Shown here piece by piece: positions 8,599-17,644 of a stretch of DNA of 64,000 bases (position 1 is its first letter; each line of letters begins with the position of its first letter). The notes beneath the pieces are model-generated. The model ran no database searches, was not told where the DNA came from, and saw only the letters and a program-made list of their open reading frames with translations. This stretch comes from Nocardia altamirensis NBRC 108246 (lineage in GTDB: Bacteria; Actinomycetota; Actinomycetes; Mycobacteriales; Mycobacteriaceae): positions 58,771-122,770 of the forward strand of contig NZ_BDAY01000034.1 in NCBI RefSeq assembly GCF_001612685.1, given 5' to 3'. The translations under genes and the position numbers were made by a program.

Positions 8599-9144
8599 CT
8601 AGGCGTCCATCTTCTTGACGATGCGCTGGACGGTGAGCCAGGTGCGCGTGGTGATGTCCTTGCCGTATGTCTTGTCGAGCCAGGTCATGAAGTCGGGGGT
8701 CTTGCCGGGTTCGCTGTTGTCGATCACCGCAAGAAAAGCGCGGCACGGCTTGTCGTAGCCGACGACGCGGGTGAGCGGATCCGGTTGGTCCGGCAGCTTT
8801 TTCGGCGCTTGCGCGCCGTCCTTCAGGAACGTGGCCACGAGATACGTTCCGCGGCCGTGGGTAAGGCCGGGGAACGGGTCGCTGTCGAGCAGCGCCTGCA
8901 GATCTTCGGCGGTGCGCAGGATGGTGCCGCCCGCGATGCCGAGTTCACTGATGAGCGCCTGCTGGATCCGGTCCTCGAGCTCACCGATGTCGGTCTCGGC
9001 GCCGCGGAACACGATATTGCCGCTCGCCAGCACCGAGGCGACCTTCTCGAAACCGAGGCCTTCGAACACGCCACGCAGTTTGTCGTTGGCCATGTTCGGG
9101 TTGCTCGGGGCGATCCCGCGCAACAGAGCCGCGTAGCGCTTCAT
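8599..9144 (-). CDS. DUF1697 family protein
   Basis: 181 residues beginning MKRYAALLRGIAPSNPNMANDKLRGVFEGLGF, the N-terminal signature of DUF1697, with the typical SGNIVF strand and a central LISELG/LLDSDPFPG stretch. The family is widespread in bacteria and has no assigned biochemical function; the fold looks like two ferredoxin-like repeats. The ATG overlaps the upstream acyltransferase stop (ATGA on the minus strand), so it is cotranslated with it. A much longer upstream reading of this frame runs through the acyltransferase gene and was rejected. No membrane or export signal. Confidence 0.85.
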   Translation of the reverse strand: MKRYAALLRGIAPSNPNMANDKLRGVFEGLGFEKVASVLASGNIVFRGAETDIGELEDRIQQALISELGIAGGTILRTAEDLQALLDSDPFPGLTHGRGTYLVATFLKDGAQAPKKLPDQPDPLTRVVGYDKPCRAFLAVIDNSEPGKTPDFMTWLDKTYGKDITTRTWLTVQRIVKKMDA

Positions 9145-9890
9145 GCCGTTTTGGCCGCGCCGTTCTTCTTGCGTTCGATATCTTCCAGTGCCGCAAGGTA
9201 TTGCGCGCGTTCCTCGGCGCTCGCCTCCCAGGCGTCCTTGCGGTTCTTCACGACCTTGGCAGGCGCGCCGACCGCGATGCTGTAATCCGGGATCTCGCCC
9301 TTGACGACCGCGTGCGCGCCGAGCACACAGCCGCGGCCGACGCGCGTTTCCCGCAGCACGGTCACCTTCGCGGCGATCCAGGTGTCGGGGCCGATGCGGA
9401 CCGGGCTCTTGACGATGCCCTGATCCTTGATCGGCAGCGTGATGTCGTCCATCTTGTGGTCGAAATCGCAGATGTAGCACCAGTCGGCGACCAACGTGGA
9501 CTCGCCGATCTCGATGTCGAGGTAGGTGTTGACGACGTTGTCCTTGCCGAACACCACCTTGTCGCCGATGCGCAGCGAACCCTCGTGGCAGCGGATGGCG
9601 TTGCCGTCACCGATGTGCACCCACCGACCGATCTCCATCCGGCCGAGCTCGGGGGTCGCGTGCACCTCGACCCGCTTGCCGAGGAAGACCATGCCGCGCA
9701 ACACGATGTGCGGGTTGGCCAGCCGGAACTTGAGCAGCCGGTAGTAGCGCACCAGATACCAGGGCGTGTACGCCTTGTTCGCGAGCACCCAGCGCAGCGA
9801 CGCCGCGGTCAGAAAGCGCGCCTGCTGCGGATCCCGGCGGCGCGATCCCCGCCAGCGCGAGCGCAACGGTGCGCCCCACATGCTCGTCAC
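9141..9890 (-). CDS. LbH-fold acyltransferase, Rv3034c-like
   Basis: 249 residues. Residues ~80-215 contain hexapeptide repeats of the left-handed beta-helix: IGDGNAIRC, IGDKVVFGKDN, IGESTLVADW, IGPDTWIAAKVTVLRETRVGRGCVLGAHAVVKGEIPDYSIAVGAPAKVV. The HDHK-like position is CDFDHKMDD, and the ending resembles maltose/galactoside O-acetyltransferases. The N-terminal ~75 residues are helical and basic. GTG 9890 has AGGAGAT 9 nt upstream; ATG 9881 is a weaker alternative. Rv3034c is placed in the MGLP locus as a putative acyltransferase, so acylation of a glucan is plausible. The donor and acceptor are inferred. Confidence 0.88.
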   Translation of the reverse strand: MTSMWGAPLRSRWRGSRRRDPQQARFLTAASLRWVLANKAYTPWYLVRYYRLLKFRLANPHIVLRGMVFLGKRVEVHATPELGRMEIGRWVHIGDGNAIRCHEGSLRIGDKVVFGKDNVVNTYLDIEIGESTLVADWCYICDFDHKMDDITLPIKDQGIVKSPVRIGPDTWIAAKVTVLRETRVGRGCVLGAHAVVKGEIPDYSIAVGAPAKVVKNRKDAWEASAEERAQYLAALEDIERKKNGAAKTA

Positions 9891-10184
9891 GAACGGATCT
9901 CCTGTCGTGGTCTAAGGCCTGTCACCCACCGAAGTGGGGATGGGAAAGAGCCTAGTACGCCGCCCGGCGCGGTCCTGCGCAGACCGGGATGGTCGCAATG
10001 CCGACGAAGATACGCCCGGCTACGGTGGCAAACCGCCCGGCACCACAACGGCAGGACTCGTCCTCCCCCGCGCACCCCTCCCGTACAGTGACTACCGCGC
10101 CGCGGGCGGCGTCTGGCAATTCCACACGCGTACACCCGAACCGGGTGGCCCTAGAGCTGGGAAACGACGACAGGAGTGCAGCAA

Positions 10185-11528
10185 GTGCGAAGCGGCGGCG
10201 TACTGGCCAGTTCCGTGCGGCGATCGTCCCGGACCCGGCTATTGGCGGCGCTGGTCGCGGTCGGCGCGGTGGCGTTGACCGGCTGCGGCACCGACGTCGA
10301 CGACATCGCCGTCGGGCCTGGCAAGGGCTGGCCCGCCGCGCACCACGACGCCCGCAACGACGGAAGCAGCCCGATCGCCGGCGCCAAGAAGGTCGCGTTG
10401 AGCTGGTCGCGCCCGATCGGCGGACCGATCGCGCAGCCGGTGACCATCGGTCCGGACGGGCAGATGTTCCTCACCACGAACCTGCCAGGCTGCACGATCT
10501 TCTCCTTCCAGATGGCCACCGGGCGTAAGCGCTTCTGCAACGAGCTCGGACCGGGCGCTATCAGCGCCGCGTCGTCGGTCGACGGCGCCACCAATGTGTA
10601 TGTCGGCGACGATCGCGGCAACGTCGGCGGCGTGAACGCCTTCAACTACCTCGGGCAGCCGCGCTGGCGCACCAGCGTGGCAGGCACGCCGGTCTCGGTG
10701 CAGTTCACCGGCGACGGAAACCTGTTGTCGGTCACCCAAACCGGTCAGGTGGACGTGTTGTCCCGGCAGACCGGCGAGCGCGTCGTCCCCTCGATGCAGC
10801 TGCTCGGCCAGCCCGATCCGCTCGATCACCCGAACCTCACCTGGCCTGCCGCCGGGCAAGGCCTTGCCGAATGCCTTTCCGGCGAACCGCAGTGCCCGGT
10901 CGCGAACATCTCGGCGGTCGACGCGGCCAGTGGGCGCTTTTTCGTCACGGTATGGAAGCCGGGCGATCCCGTCGCCACGCTGGTCGCACTTCGCTACGCG
11001 GACAAGAAGATCCAGCAGGACTGGAGCGCCGCGATGCTGTCCGGCGGCAGTGCGACGAGCCCGTCGCTGTCCGCTGACGGCAAGACGGTGTATGTCGGCG
11101 ACAACAGCAAGCGCCTGATCGCGGTCGACACCGCCGACGGCCGGACCAAATGGGTGCGGCCCTTGGAATGGGCTCCGCGCGGCGGCATTTCGGTCTCGAC
11201 CGACGGGCTGATCATTCCGTCCGGCGACGACGGCTACCTGCTCGCGCTGCGCGACACCGGCGACACCGTGGAAACCGTCTGGGAGCGTAAGGATCTCGAC
11301 CTGCGCGGGACCCCGGTGCAGACCGCGGGCGGCACCGGGTACACCACCGCCGCGATCGGCGAAGGATTGAACCTGATCACCTTCGACATCAAGACCGGCG
11401 CCACCATCGACTCCGATGTGCTGCCCGGCGCGCGCGGCAGCACCACCGGCACCTCGATCGGCGCGAAGGGCGAAGTCGTGGTCGCGACGCGCATCGGCGA
11501 GCTGTTCGTCTTCAAGCCCGAACGCTGA
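10185..11528 (+). CDS. PQQ-like beta-propeller lipoprotein, Rv3035-like
   Basis: 447 residues from GTG 10185, which has CAGGAG 8 nt upstream (a GTG at 10176 overlaps that site). The N-terminus is a lipoprotein signal: basic RRSSRTR, hydrophobic LLAALVAVGAVA and lipobox LTGC, so it is likely anchored outside the membrane. The rest carries repeated propeller blades of the WD/PQQ type, for example GPDGQMFLTTNLPG, VYVGDDRGNVGGVNAFN, VYVGDNSKRLIAVDTADGRTKWVRPL and GDDGYLLALRDTGDTVETVW. Classical PQQ ligands are not evident, so a scaffold or sugar-binding role is more likely than dehydrogenase. It lies beside MGLP-type genes, converging with the THUMP-like gene 15 bp away. The 294-bp region before it (9891-10184) holds the divergent promoters; I see nothing else there. 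Confidence 0.82.
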   Translation: MRSGGVLASSVRRSSRTRLLAALVAVGAVALTGCGTDVDDIAVGPGKGWPAAHHDARNDGSSPIAGAKKVALSWSRPIGGPIAQPVTIGPDGQMFLTTNLPGCTIFSFQMATGRKRFCNELGPGAISAASSVDGATNVYVGDDRGNVGGVNAFNYLGQPRWRTSVAGTPVSVQFTGDGNLLSVTQTGQVDVLSRQTGERVVPSMQLLGQPDPLDHPNLTWPAAGQGLAECLSGEPQCPVANISAVDAASGRFFVTVWKPGDPVATLVALRYADKKIQQDWSAAMLSGGSATSPSLSADGKTVYVGDNSKRLIAVDTADGRTKWVRPLEWAPRGGISVSTDGLIIPSGDDGYLLALRDTGDTVETVWERKDLDLRGTPVQTAGGTGYTTAAIGEGLNLITFDIKTGATIDSDVLPGARGSTTGTSIGAKGEVVVATRIGELFVFKPER

Positions 11529-11543
11529 CCTCACCGTCCGAGC

Positions 11544-12713
11544 TCAGTGCACCTGCGCGGTGCAGAGGAATGCCGTCGGCGTTCGCCCTATCCGGGTGAT
11601 CACCAGCGTGAAGGGCTGGGTGCCTTGAGGTTTGAGCGTGCGCCGGAGTTTGTCCGGGTCCACGTCGACGCCGCGGACCAGGATTTCCAGTGGACCGCAG
11701 TCACGCAGGCGCAGCGCCGCGCGCAGTGTCTTCTCGCGGTAATCCAGCCGCTCGACGATGCGGAAGCCGCGGGTGCCCGGCGGCACCGCGTCACCGGTGA
11801 GGTAGGCGATGCGTGGGTCCAGTTGCCAGAGACCGTGTTTCGCGGCGTAGTGACGAACAAGGCCGGAGCGGACCACCGCTCCGTCGGGGTCGACGATCCA
11901 GGTGCCAGGCGCCCGCTCGGGGATGTCATCGGGGTCGGCATCGGTGAGCGTGAACGATGTTCCGGCCGAAGACAATACGGTGGCTCGTCGACTGATCGCC
12001 GAGTCGGTCAGCCCCGCCGACCACAGGCACGCCTCGCGCACCGCGCCGTCGAGCGAGACCACCTCGACCTCGCCGGACCAGTCGAGCCGGTCGAAATCCA
12101 TACCGGGAGCACACTTCACCACGAGATCGCGGCCCGCATAGGCGGACAGCAGATCGGGCAGCGGCGGTTGCAGCTTCGCCGGATCGTGCGTGCGCCTGCC
12201 GTCGGCCCTGCGCGCCGGATCGGCGACGACGACCGTGTCCCTGCTCACCGGAACCAGGGCATCCGCCTTGGCCAGCAACACATTTCGGCTACCGTCGAGG
12301 TTGTGCGCGGCCATCGAGAGCCGCACGTCATCCAGGTCGCTGCCGAGTACTGCGGGACACACCCGCGCCAGCTCGACGAGCTCCGCGCCGATCGAGCACG
12401 TCACGTCGTGCACCGCCCGCCCGGCCAACCGGGCGGCGCGGCCACGAGCCACCGCTGTCGGTGTCGCCTGCTGGAGGGCGTCATCGGTGAACAGCCACTC
12501 CCCCGCCCCGGCGAGCTTGGCCGCGGCCTTGCGCCGCAGCCGGACGGTCTCGACGAGGCACGCCGCCGCGGCACCGTTGTCGCGACGCACCCGCTCCAGA
12601 TCGCGCAGGTGCGTCGCCTGGGTCAGCTCCAGCCGGTCCACCTCGGCCAGTGCGGCAAGGCCCGCCGCACTGCCGAGAAAGGTGACATCCGCGCGACCGA
12701 AGCCGTATCCCAC
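11544..12713 (-). CDS. THUMP-like class I SAM methyltransferase, Rv3037c-like
   Basis: 389 residues from GTG 12713, which shares one base with the upstream stop (TAGTG); longer upstream readings of the frame fall in the neighbour gene. A helical N-terminal half is followed by a SAM domain: VHDVTCSIGAELVELARVCPAVLGSDLD, AAHNLDG and VVVADPARR, then a C-terminal ~90-residue THUMP-like domain with VDPDKLRRTLKPQG. The pattern fits bacterial proteins annotated as THUMP-like methyltransferases. Rv3037c has been listed with the MGLP genes, though an RNA substrate is equally possible from the THUMP-like fold. The substrate is therefore open. It is cotranslated with the methyltransferase at 12713-13690. 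Confidence 0.8.
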   Translation of the reverse strand: MGYGFGRADVTFLGSAAGLAALAEVDRLELTQATHLRDLERVRRDNGAAAACLVETVRLRRKAAAKLAGAGEWLFTDDALQQATPTAVARGRAARLAGRAVHDVTCSIGAELVELARVCPAVLGSDLDDVRLSMAAHNLDGSRNVLLAKADALVPVSRDTVVVADPARRADGRRTHDPAKLQPPLPDLLSAYAGRDLVVKCAPGMDFDRLDWSGEVEVVSLDGAVREACLWSAGLTDSAISRRATVLSSAGTSFTLTDADPDDIPERAPGTWIVDPDGAVVRSGLVRHYAAKHGLWQLDPRIAYLTGDAVPPGTRGFRIVERLDYREKTLRAALRLRDCGPLEILVRGVDVDPDKLRRTLKPQGTQPFTLVITRIGRTPTAFLCTAQVH

Positions 12714-13690
12714 TACTTGGCGGAACTGCCCGGCTTCACGCCGGTGATCATCGCGTTGTAGAAGAACTGACGCGGCACGACCCGGCGCATCACGTTCTCG
12801 TCCAACCAGCTCAGCCGCAGCCACGCCCGGTACATGGTCATCCGGTAAGCCATGGTCAGCTTCTCGTCCGGCACGGCCGCCTCGAAGGTGCGCACCGGCC
12901 AGCCCCACAGCGCGGCCGCGAACTCTTCGGTGGTCGCCTTGACCTCGACGGCGCCTGCCGACCGTGCCATGCCCTCGAGATCGCTCGGATCGAACGTGTG
13001 CAGGTCGACGACCGCCTCGAGCGCCGCGGCCCGCGAGGACTCGTCCAGCTCCTGCTGCGGGCGCCGCCAGCCGGCGAGCTGGGGCAGCTTGGTGACGGTG
13101 GTGGTGGCCTTCCAGGTGATCCGGCCGAGCCAGCGCGCGTAGAAGTTGCCCGCGGTGGTCGGCTCGCCCGCGAAGACGAAGCGGCCGCCCGGCTTGAGCA
13201 CGCGCAGGCATTCCTTCAGCGCCAGCTCGACGTCAGGGATGTGGTGCAGCACCGCGTGCCCGACCACGAGGTCGAAGGTGTCGTCCTCGTACGGGATGGT
13301 CTCGGCGTCGGCGACCCGGCCGTCGACGTCCAGGCCGAGGTGCTCGGCGTTGCGCAGCGCGACCTTCACCATGCCAGGCGACAGGTCGGTGACCGAGCCG
13401 GTCTTGGCGACGCCGCCCTGCATCAGGTTCAGCAGGAAGAAGCCGGTGCCGCAACCCAATTCGAGGGCGCGACCGTACGGTAGCGGTGCCGGGCCGACGG
13501 CCGCGTCGAAACGACCGCGGGCGTACTCGATGCAACGCTCGTCATAGGAAATCGACCACTTGTCGTCGTAGGTCTCCGCTTCCCAGTCGTGGTAGAGCAC
13601 CTGGGCAAGCTTCGTATCCTTGCGCGCTGCTTCGACCTCGGCCTCGGTGGCGTGCGGGTTCGGCGCGGGGTCGTCAGGGCGTACCGTCAT
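12713..13690 (-). CDS. Class I SAM-dependent methyltransferase, Rv3038c-like
   Basis: 325 residues from ATG 13690 (MTVRPDDPAPNPHATEAEVEAARKD). Motif I is ALELGCGTGFFLLNLMQGG near residue 90, then VTDLSPGM, the FDLVVGHAVLHHIPD acidic loop and LRVLKPGGRFVFAGEP, all typical of UbiE-like class I enzymes. The C-terminal ~120 residues, rich in Trp and Arg, are specific to the Rv3038c group and contain VVPRQFFYNAMITGVKPG. The substrate is unknown. It overlaps the THUMP-like gene by one base. The 170 bp upstream (13691-13860) separates it from the crotonase gene and contains no recognisable gene. Confidence 0.85.
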   Translation of the reverse strand: MTVRPDDPAPNPHATEAEVEAARKDTKLAQVLYHDWEAETYDDKWSISYDERCIEYARGRFDAAVGPAPLPYGRALELGCGTGFFLLNLMQGGVAKTGSVTDLSPGMVKVALRNAEHLGLDVDGRVADAETIPYEDDTFDLVVGHAVLHHIPDVELALKECLRVLKPGGRFVFAGEPTTAGNFYARWLGRITWKATTTVTKLPQLAGWRRPQQELDESSRAAALEAVVDLHTFDPSDLEGMARSAGAVEVKATTEEFAAALWGWPVRTFEAAVPDEKLTMAYRMTMYRAWLRLSWLDENVMRRVVPRQFFYNAMITGVKPGSSAK

Positions 13691-13860
13691 AGCGGCTAAG
13701 CCTACCCAAACGTGGGGACCCGGCCCGCTGTCGGCCCAGGCATTGCGATCACTCCTGGACCAGCGTCCGTATTGGAACCTGTTCCGACCAGGTGATCTTG
13801 ACGAACCCACAGCTCAGGCCGCCTCGGCCGAGATCAGAACGAGATCTTTCGGCCGCCGGA

Positions 13861-14652
13861 TCAGCGGCCGACGAAGGCTGCCGAGCCCGGGCCGTCGGCC
13901 AGGTAGGAATGGAGACCGAACACACGGTCTTCGCTGGTGAACAGATCAGACCATTCGGTCTGTGCACGGTCCAAGCCGTGCGGGCCCGCCTCGAAAACGG
14001 CCTTCGCGGCGGCCAGCGCTCGCGCAGGGCCGTCGGTGAAGCGCTGCGCCCACGCAAGCGCCGCGGTGTAGACGTCGTCGGGCGGGACGACCTCGTCGAC
14101 CAGTCCGAGCGCACGTGCCTCGTCGGGCTCGACGAACCGGCCGGTATAGACGAGGTCCTTGGCCGGGCCGGGACCGATCAGCAGCGAAAGCCGACGGATG
14201 CCTGCGAGCGGAATCAGACCTGCCTTGATCTGCGGCAGGCCGAGCTTCACGTTGTCGCCGATGATGCGCCGATCCGCGCCGAGCGCGAGCTCGAGGCCGC
14301 CGCCGAGGCAATAGCCACTGATCGCCGCGACCGTCGGCTGCGGCAGCCTGGCCAGGCAGCCGAGGTGACGTTGCAGATCGCCCGCCATCGCCCTCGCCTG
14401 CTCCGCGCCGAGTTCGGCCAGCTCGGCCAGGTCGTCGCCCGCGGAGAACACCCGCTCGTCGCCGTAGAGCACGACCGCCGCCACCGTCGGATCCTCGGCG
14501 ATCGAGTCAGCCGCCTCCGCCAGCTCCCGCACCAGCTGTGCGTTCAGCAGATTCATCGGCGGGCGGGCGATCCGGAGGACGGCAACGCGGCGCGCGGCAG
14601 CGGAAGGATCGGCCTGCGGCGTCGGCAGCTCCAGGGTCACGAATTCGGCCAT
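13861..14652 (-). CDS. Crotonase-family enoyl-CoA hydratase/isomerase, EchA17-like
   Basis: 263 residues with the crotonase core. The first oxyanion loop is FSAGDDLAEL (near 69-78) and the second GYCLGGGLELALGADRRI (near 114-130), which supplies the Gly backbone and the Glu (about 121) that corresponds to catalytic Glu144 of rat hydratase. The second catalytic Glu (Glu164 in rat; normally QPEI) reads LPQI here, so Gln replaces Glu. Such proteins may have altered or lost hydratase activity or act as isomerases or hydrolases. Neighbours are a Nudix hydrolase 34 bp upstream and methyltransferases downstream. The positional equivalent is echA17 (Rv3039c). Confidence 0.88.
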   Translation of the reverse strand: MAEFVTLELPTPQADPSAAARRVAVLRIARPPMNLLNAQLVRELAEAADSIAEDPTVAAVVLYGDERVFSAGDDLAELAELGAEQARAMAGDLQRHLGCLARLPQPTVAAISGYCLGGGLELALGADRRIIGDNVKLGLPQIKAGLIPLAGIRRLSLLIGPGPAKDLVYTGRFVEPDEARALGLVDEVVPPDDVYTAALAWAQRFTDGPARALAAAKAVFEAGPHGLDRAQTEWSDLFTSEDRVFGLHSYLADGPGSAAFVGR

Positions 14653-14686
14653 GGGACGCCACGCTACCGGGTAACCGCCCGCGGAC

Positions 14687-15520
14687 TCACTTGCGGACAG
14701 ATCCCCTGAGCTTGCTCTGATCCGGCAGATCCGCGAAGTAGCGCACGTTGCCCGGGAAGGTCAGCAGCTGCTGCCCGTCGACACCCGTGACCACCGGCAT
14801 GATCGGTTCGATGACCGCCTCGGCGGCGAGAATCTCTGCGGTGGAAGCGAATTCACCCAACGCGTACAGCTGCGACCAGGTCGGCGGCAGCAGGATGTCG
14901 GTGCCTGCCCGCCACCGATCCAACGCCTCGGCCGAGGTACGCCAGTGCACCTCGGCGGCCTCGGAGGTCGCGCCGTCGGCGAGCTGCCCCTCGGGCAGCA
15001 CCGCGACGAAGAACCTGGTGTCGTAGCGCCGCGGCTCCAGCTCCGGCGTGATCCAATTCGCCCACGGCCGAAGCAGATCCGCGCGCAACACCAGGTTCTC
15101 GGCGGCGAGGAACGCGGCGAGAGACAGCTCACGACGTTCCAGCTTGCCGCGCGCCTCGTGGTACTCGGCGGTGTCGGAGACCACCGAGTCGGCGGTCGGA
15201 CCGGCAAGCAGCACACCGCATTCCTCGAAGGTCTCACGCACGGCCGCACAGACCAGCGCCTTGGCCCGCGGTTCAGTGGTAGCGAAACGCTCTGCCCACC
15301 AAGCAGGTTCGGGACCTGCCCAGGCGATGTCGGCGGTGCCGTCGGACGGATCGACGCCGCCGCCGGGGAACACGGTCATTCCTGCGGCGAACGCCATCGC
15401 GCCAACCCGGCGCTGCAGAAAGATCTCCGGCCCCGCGGCGCTGTCGCGCACCAGCATCACGGTCGATGCGTCCTTGACCGCCGAAGGCTGAGAGCCCGCC
15501 TGCACTTTTGTCTCACTCAC
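14687..15520 (-). CDS. Nudix hydrolase, RNUDT19/CoA-type
   Basis: 277 residues. The Nudix region starts at FPGGGVDPSDG and the catalytic helix reads ALVCAAVRETFEECGVLLAG, fitting the REx2EE part of the box with a long insert between the GG and the helix. That long insert and the overall size are characteristic of the NUDT7/NUDT19-like group, which cleave CoA derivatives. A CoA-linked substrate would suit the adjacent crotonase gene, but this is inferred. The start is GTG 15520 (MSETKVQAG). Positional equivalent Rv3040c. Confidence 0.85.
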   Translation of the reverse strand: MSETKVQAGSQPSAVKDASTVMLVRDSAAGPEIFLQRRVGAMAFAAGMTVFPGGGVDPSDGTADIAWAGPEPAWWAERFATTEPRAKALVCAAVRETFEECGVLLAGPTADSVVSDTAEYHEARGKLERRELSLAAFLAAENLVLRADLLRPWANWITPELEPRRYDTRFFVAVLPEGQLADGATSEAAEVHWRTSAEALDRWRAGTDILLPPTWSQLYALGEFASTAEILAAEAVIEPIMPVVTGVDGQQLLTFPGNVRYFADLPDQSKLRGSVRK

Positions 15521-15615
15521 CCCAGCACCATAACCCGCGCTCGGTGAACCTCGTCACCGCGTGTGCTCGGTCAGCGAGATCGCCGAACCCAGGCACCCGG
15601 CGGCATCGTGCTAGC

Positions 15616-16449
15616 TCAGCGGGTGCGGTGCTTTCCCGCGCGACGTGCTCGGCGGGCGAAATAGCGGCCGTCGACTTGGTCGAGGGCGATCTGCTGGCGG
15701 AAGGCGTCGCTGAGGTTTTCGGAGGTGACCACGTCGGTGAGCAACCCCTGGGCGATGACCTCGCCCTCGTTGAGGAGCATGCCGTGGGTGAAGCCGGGCG
15801 GGATCTCTTCGACGTGGTGGGTGACCAGCACGATGGCCGGAGCATCCGGATCGGCGGCCAGATCGCCGAGGCGCTCCACCAGTTCCTCGCGGCCACCGAG
15901 GTCGAGGCCCGCGGCAGGCTCGTCGAGCAGCAGGAGTTCAGGATCGGTCATCAGGGCGCGAGCGATGAGGACACGCTTGCGCTCGCCCTCGGACAGGGTG
16001 CCGTAGGTGCGATCCGAAAGATGTTCGGCACCTAGGCTTTCCAGCATGTCGATGGCGCGGTCGGTATCGACGTCGTCGTAACGTTCCCGCCAGCGGCCGA
16101 GCACCGCATAGCCTGCCGACACGACCAGGTCGCTGACCTTTTCGTCCTTGGGCACCCGGCCCGCCACCGCGGCGGACGACAAACCGATCCGCGGCCGGAG
16201 TTCGCTGACGTCGACCTTGCCGAGAATCTCGCCGAGCAGATGGGCGATGCCCGAGGTCGGATGCATCTCGGCGGCGGCCATGCGAAGCAGGGAGGTCTTG
16301 CCCGCGCCGTTGGGCCCGAGGACAACCCAGCGTTCGTCGAGCTCCACCTGCCAGGTGACGGGACCGACGAGCGTGTGGCCCGAGCGACGGACGGTGACGT
16401 CGGTGAAATCGATGAGCAGATCGGGATCCGGTTGCGGCACGCGGTCCAT
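15616..16449 (-). CDS. Stand-alone ABC transporter ATP-binding protein, Rv3041c-like
   Basis: 277 residues with a complete nucleotide-binding domain: Walker A GPNGAGKT near 45-52, signature LSEGERKRVLIARAL, Walker B LLLLDEPAAGLD and the switch His in LVTHHVEEI. The signature reads LSEGE rather than LSGGQ. No membrane component is encoded next to it, so it either works with a distant permease or belongs to the soluble YlmA/ModF-like ATPases; the C-terminal IALDQVDGRYFARRARRAGKHRTR tail is strongly basic. It lies between the Nudix gene and a small membrane protein on the same strand. Confidence 0.85.
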   Translation of the reverse strand: MDRVPQPDPDLLIDFTDVTVRRSGHTLVGPVTWQVELDERWVVLGPNGAGKTSLLRMAAAEMHPTSGIAHLLGEILGKVDVSELRPRIGLSSAAVAGRVPKDEKVSDLVVSAGYAVLGRWRERYDDVDTDRAIDMLESLGAEHLSDRTYGTLSEGERKRVLIARALMTDPELLLLDEPAAGLDLGGREELVERLGDLAADPDAPAIVLVTHHVEEIPPGFTHGMLLNEGEVIAQGLLTDVVTSENLSDAFRQQIALDQVDGRYFARRARRAGKHRTR

Positions 16450-16511
16450 CTTGGACCACCCGCACGACCGGCCGCCAACGCGGGCAGGGTGCGGGGCGCG
16501 TGTCGAGTGGG

Positions 16512-16685
16512 TCAGTGCCTGCGGCCCGGCGCGAACAAGTCGCGTAGGCGCTGGTCGGCGCGTCCGTCGGACTCGAGGCGTTGATCATCGCCCGCGCCCG
16601 ACTTGCGCATCACCCGGGCCACCAAGAGGGCCAACGGAACCGACAAAAATACCCACAGGGCGAGAATCACCAGCAGCGTGGTCAT
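16512..16685 (-). CDS. Small single-pass membrane protein
   Basis: 57 residues starting MTTLLVILALWVFLSVPLALL, with one clear transmembrane helix (about 3-23) and then a charged cytoplasmic-type tail ending in APGRRH. GGGAAAG stands 8-14 nt before the ATG at 16685. Longer readings upstream have no ribosome site. The family is not recognised and no function can be given. It is followed on the same strand by the ABC ATPase 62 bp away, so it could be part of that unit. Confidence 0.6.
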   Translation of the reverse strand: MTTLLVILALWVFLSVPLALLVARVMRKSGAGDDQRLESDGRADQRLRDLFAPGRRH

Positions 16686-16816
16686 AGCTGGTCTTTCCCT
16701 TCGGTCGAGCAAGGCCTCGTTGCCTTGGCCACGAGCCTCCGCGTGGAGGCCTACTTTGAGTCTTACCCCAATCCGGGCCGCGCAACGCCGCAACCCCGCA
16801 AGCTTTTACGACAGGG

Positions 16817-17644
16817 TTACCAGGATGTGGCCTGCACGGCGATCACGGTCATCGAACCAGGCGCCACTTCGGTGAACCCGGCGTCGCGTACGGCGACAGC
16901 CGTGCCGCGGGCCACCGCGTCGGTCAACGCCCGCCACTGGCGCGCGTCGGCTTCCCGCACCGAGCAGCAGAATCGGCGCTCCGCCCAGTACAACGCCTGC
17001 TCCATCGGCAACGCACCCGCCAACAACATGCTGGCGTGGCCGACCTGCGCGGCCGCCTTGCCGAGGGTCATCTCGAGTCCCGAATTCACCCAGAGCACCG
17101 GCAGATCCGGATCGGCGGGGCCGGGCTCGTCGGGTTCGAGGTCGGTGCCGCCGATCTGCAACCGCCGGATCCTCGGGTCGATGGCGCCGACCGGTCCGGG
17201 GACAAGGGCACGCGCCTGCGCGCCGTCCACCTCCACCGTGACGCCGTCCACCTCGTTCGCGGCGAGCCACTGGCCGCCGCGGGCACGCCGGGTCACCTTG
17301 CGGATGCGCGAGCGCTTCCAGGCCAGGTAGCGCGCCGACCACTCGCCGTCGGGGCCGACTCGCTCGCCCAAGCACAGCGCGACCGATGCGGTGGCCGCCG
17401 CGGCGAGCAGGGCGCTGCGCGGCGGCGGGTCCACCTTGGGCAGGTGCAGCACGATCTGCATGGCCTGCACCATGGCCGGATCGTCGGGGTCGCCCGCACC
17501 GCCGTAGCCGGTCGCCAACTCCGCGTGCCTGACCCGGAATCCGGCGATATCGAATTCCGCCGACTCCGTACCTTCTTCGCTCGACTGCACCGCACTCCCC
17601 CGGGCATCCCGGACTCCGGCACCACATTCCGGGATGCTCGACAT
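16817..17644 (-). CDS. PTH2-like peptidyl-tRNA hydrolase domain protein
   Basis: 275 residues from ATG 17644, which overlaps the upstream lipoprotein stop by one base (TGATG). The C-terminal ~90 residues match the PTH2 fold: VLWVNSGLEMTLGKAAAQVGHASMLLAG, with the conserved GK..AQ.GHA motif, and a final strand MTVIAVQ. The remaining N-terminal ~185 residues are much longer than a normal PTH2 (about 120 residues) and contain a helical segment ALLAAAATASVALCLGERVG and a basic cluster YLAWKRSRIRKVTRRAR. Peptidyl-tRNA hydrolysis is the family activity, but bacteria normally rely on unrelated Pth, so a divergent role is possible. Confidence 0.7.
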   Translation of the reverse strand: MSSIPECGAGVRDARGSAVQSSEEGTESAEFDIAGFRVRHAELATGYGGAGDPDDPAMVQAMQIVLHLPKVDPPPRSALLAAAATASVALCLGERVGPDGEWSARYLAWKRSRIRKVTRRARGGQWLAANEVDGVTVEVDGAQARALVPGPVGAIDPRIRRLQIGGTDLEPDEPGPADPDLPVLWVNSGLEMTLGKAAAQVGHASMLLAGALPMEQALYWAERRFCCSVREADARQWRALTDAVARGTAVAVRDAGFTEVAPGSMTVIAVQATSW

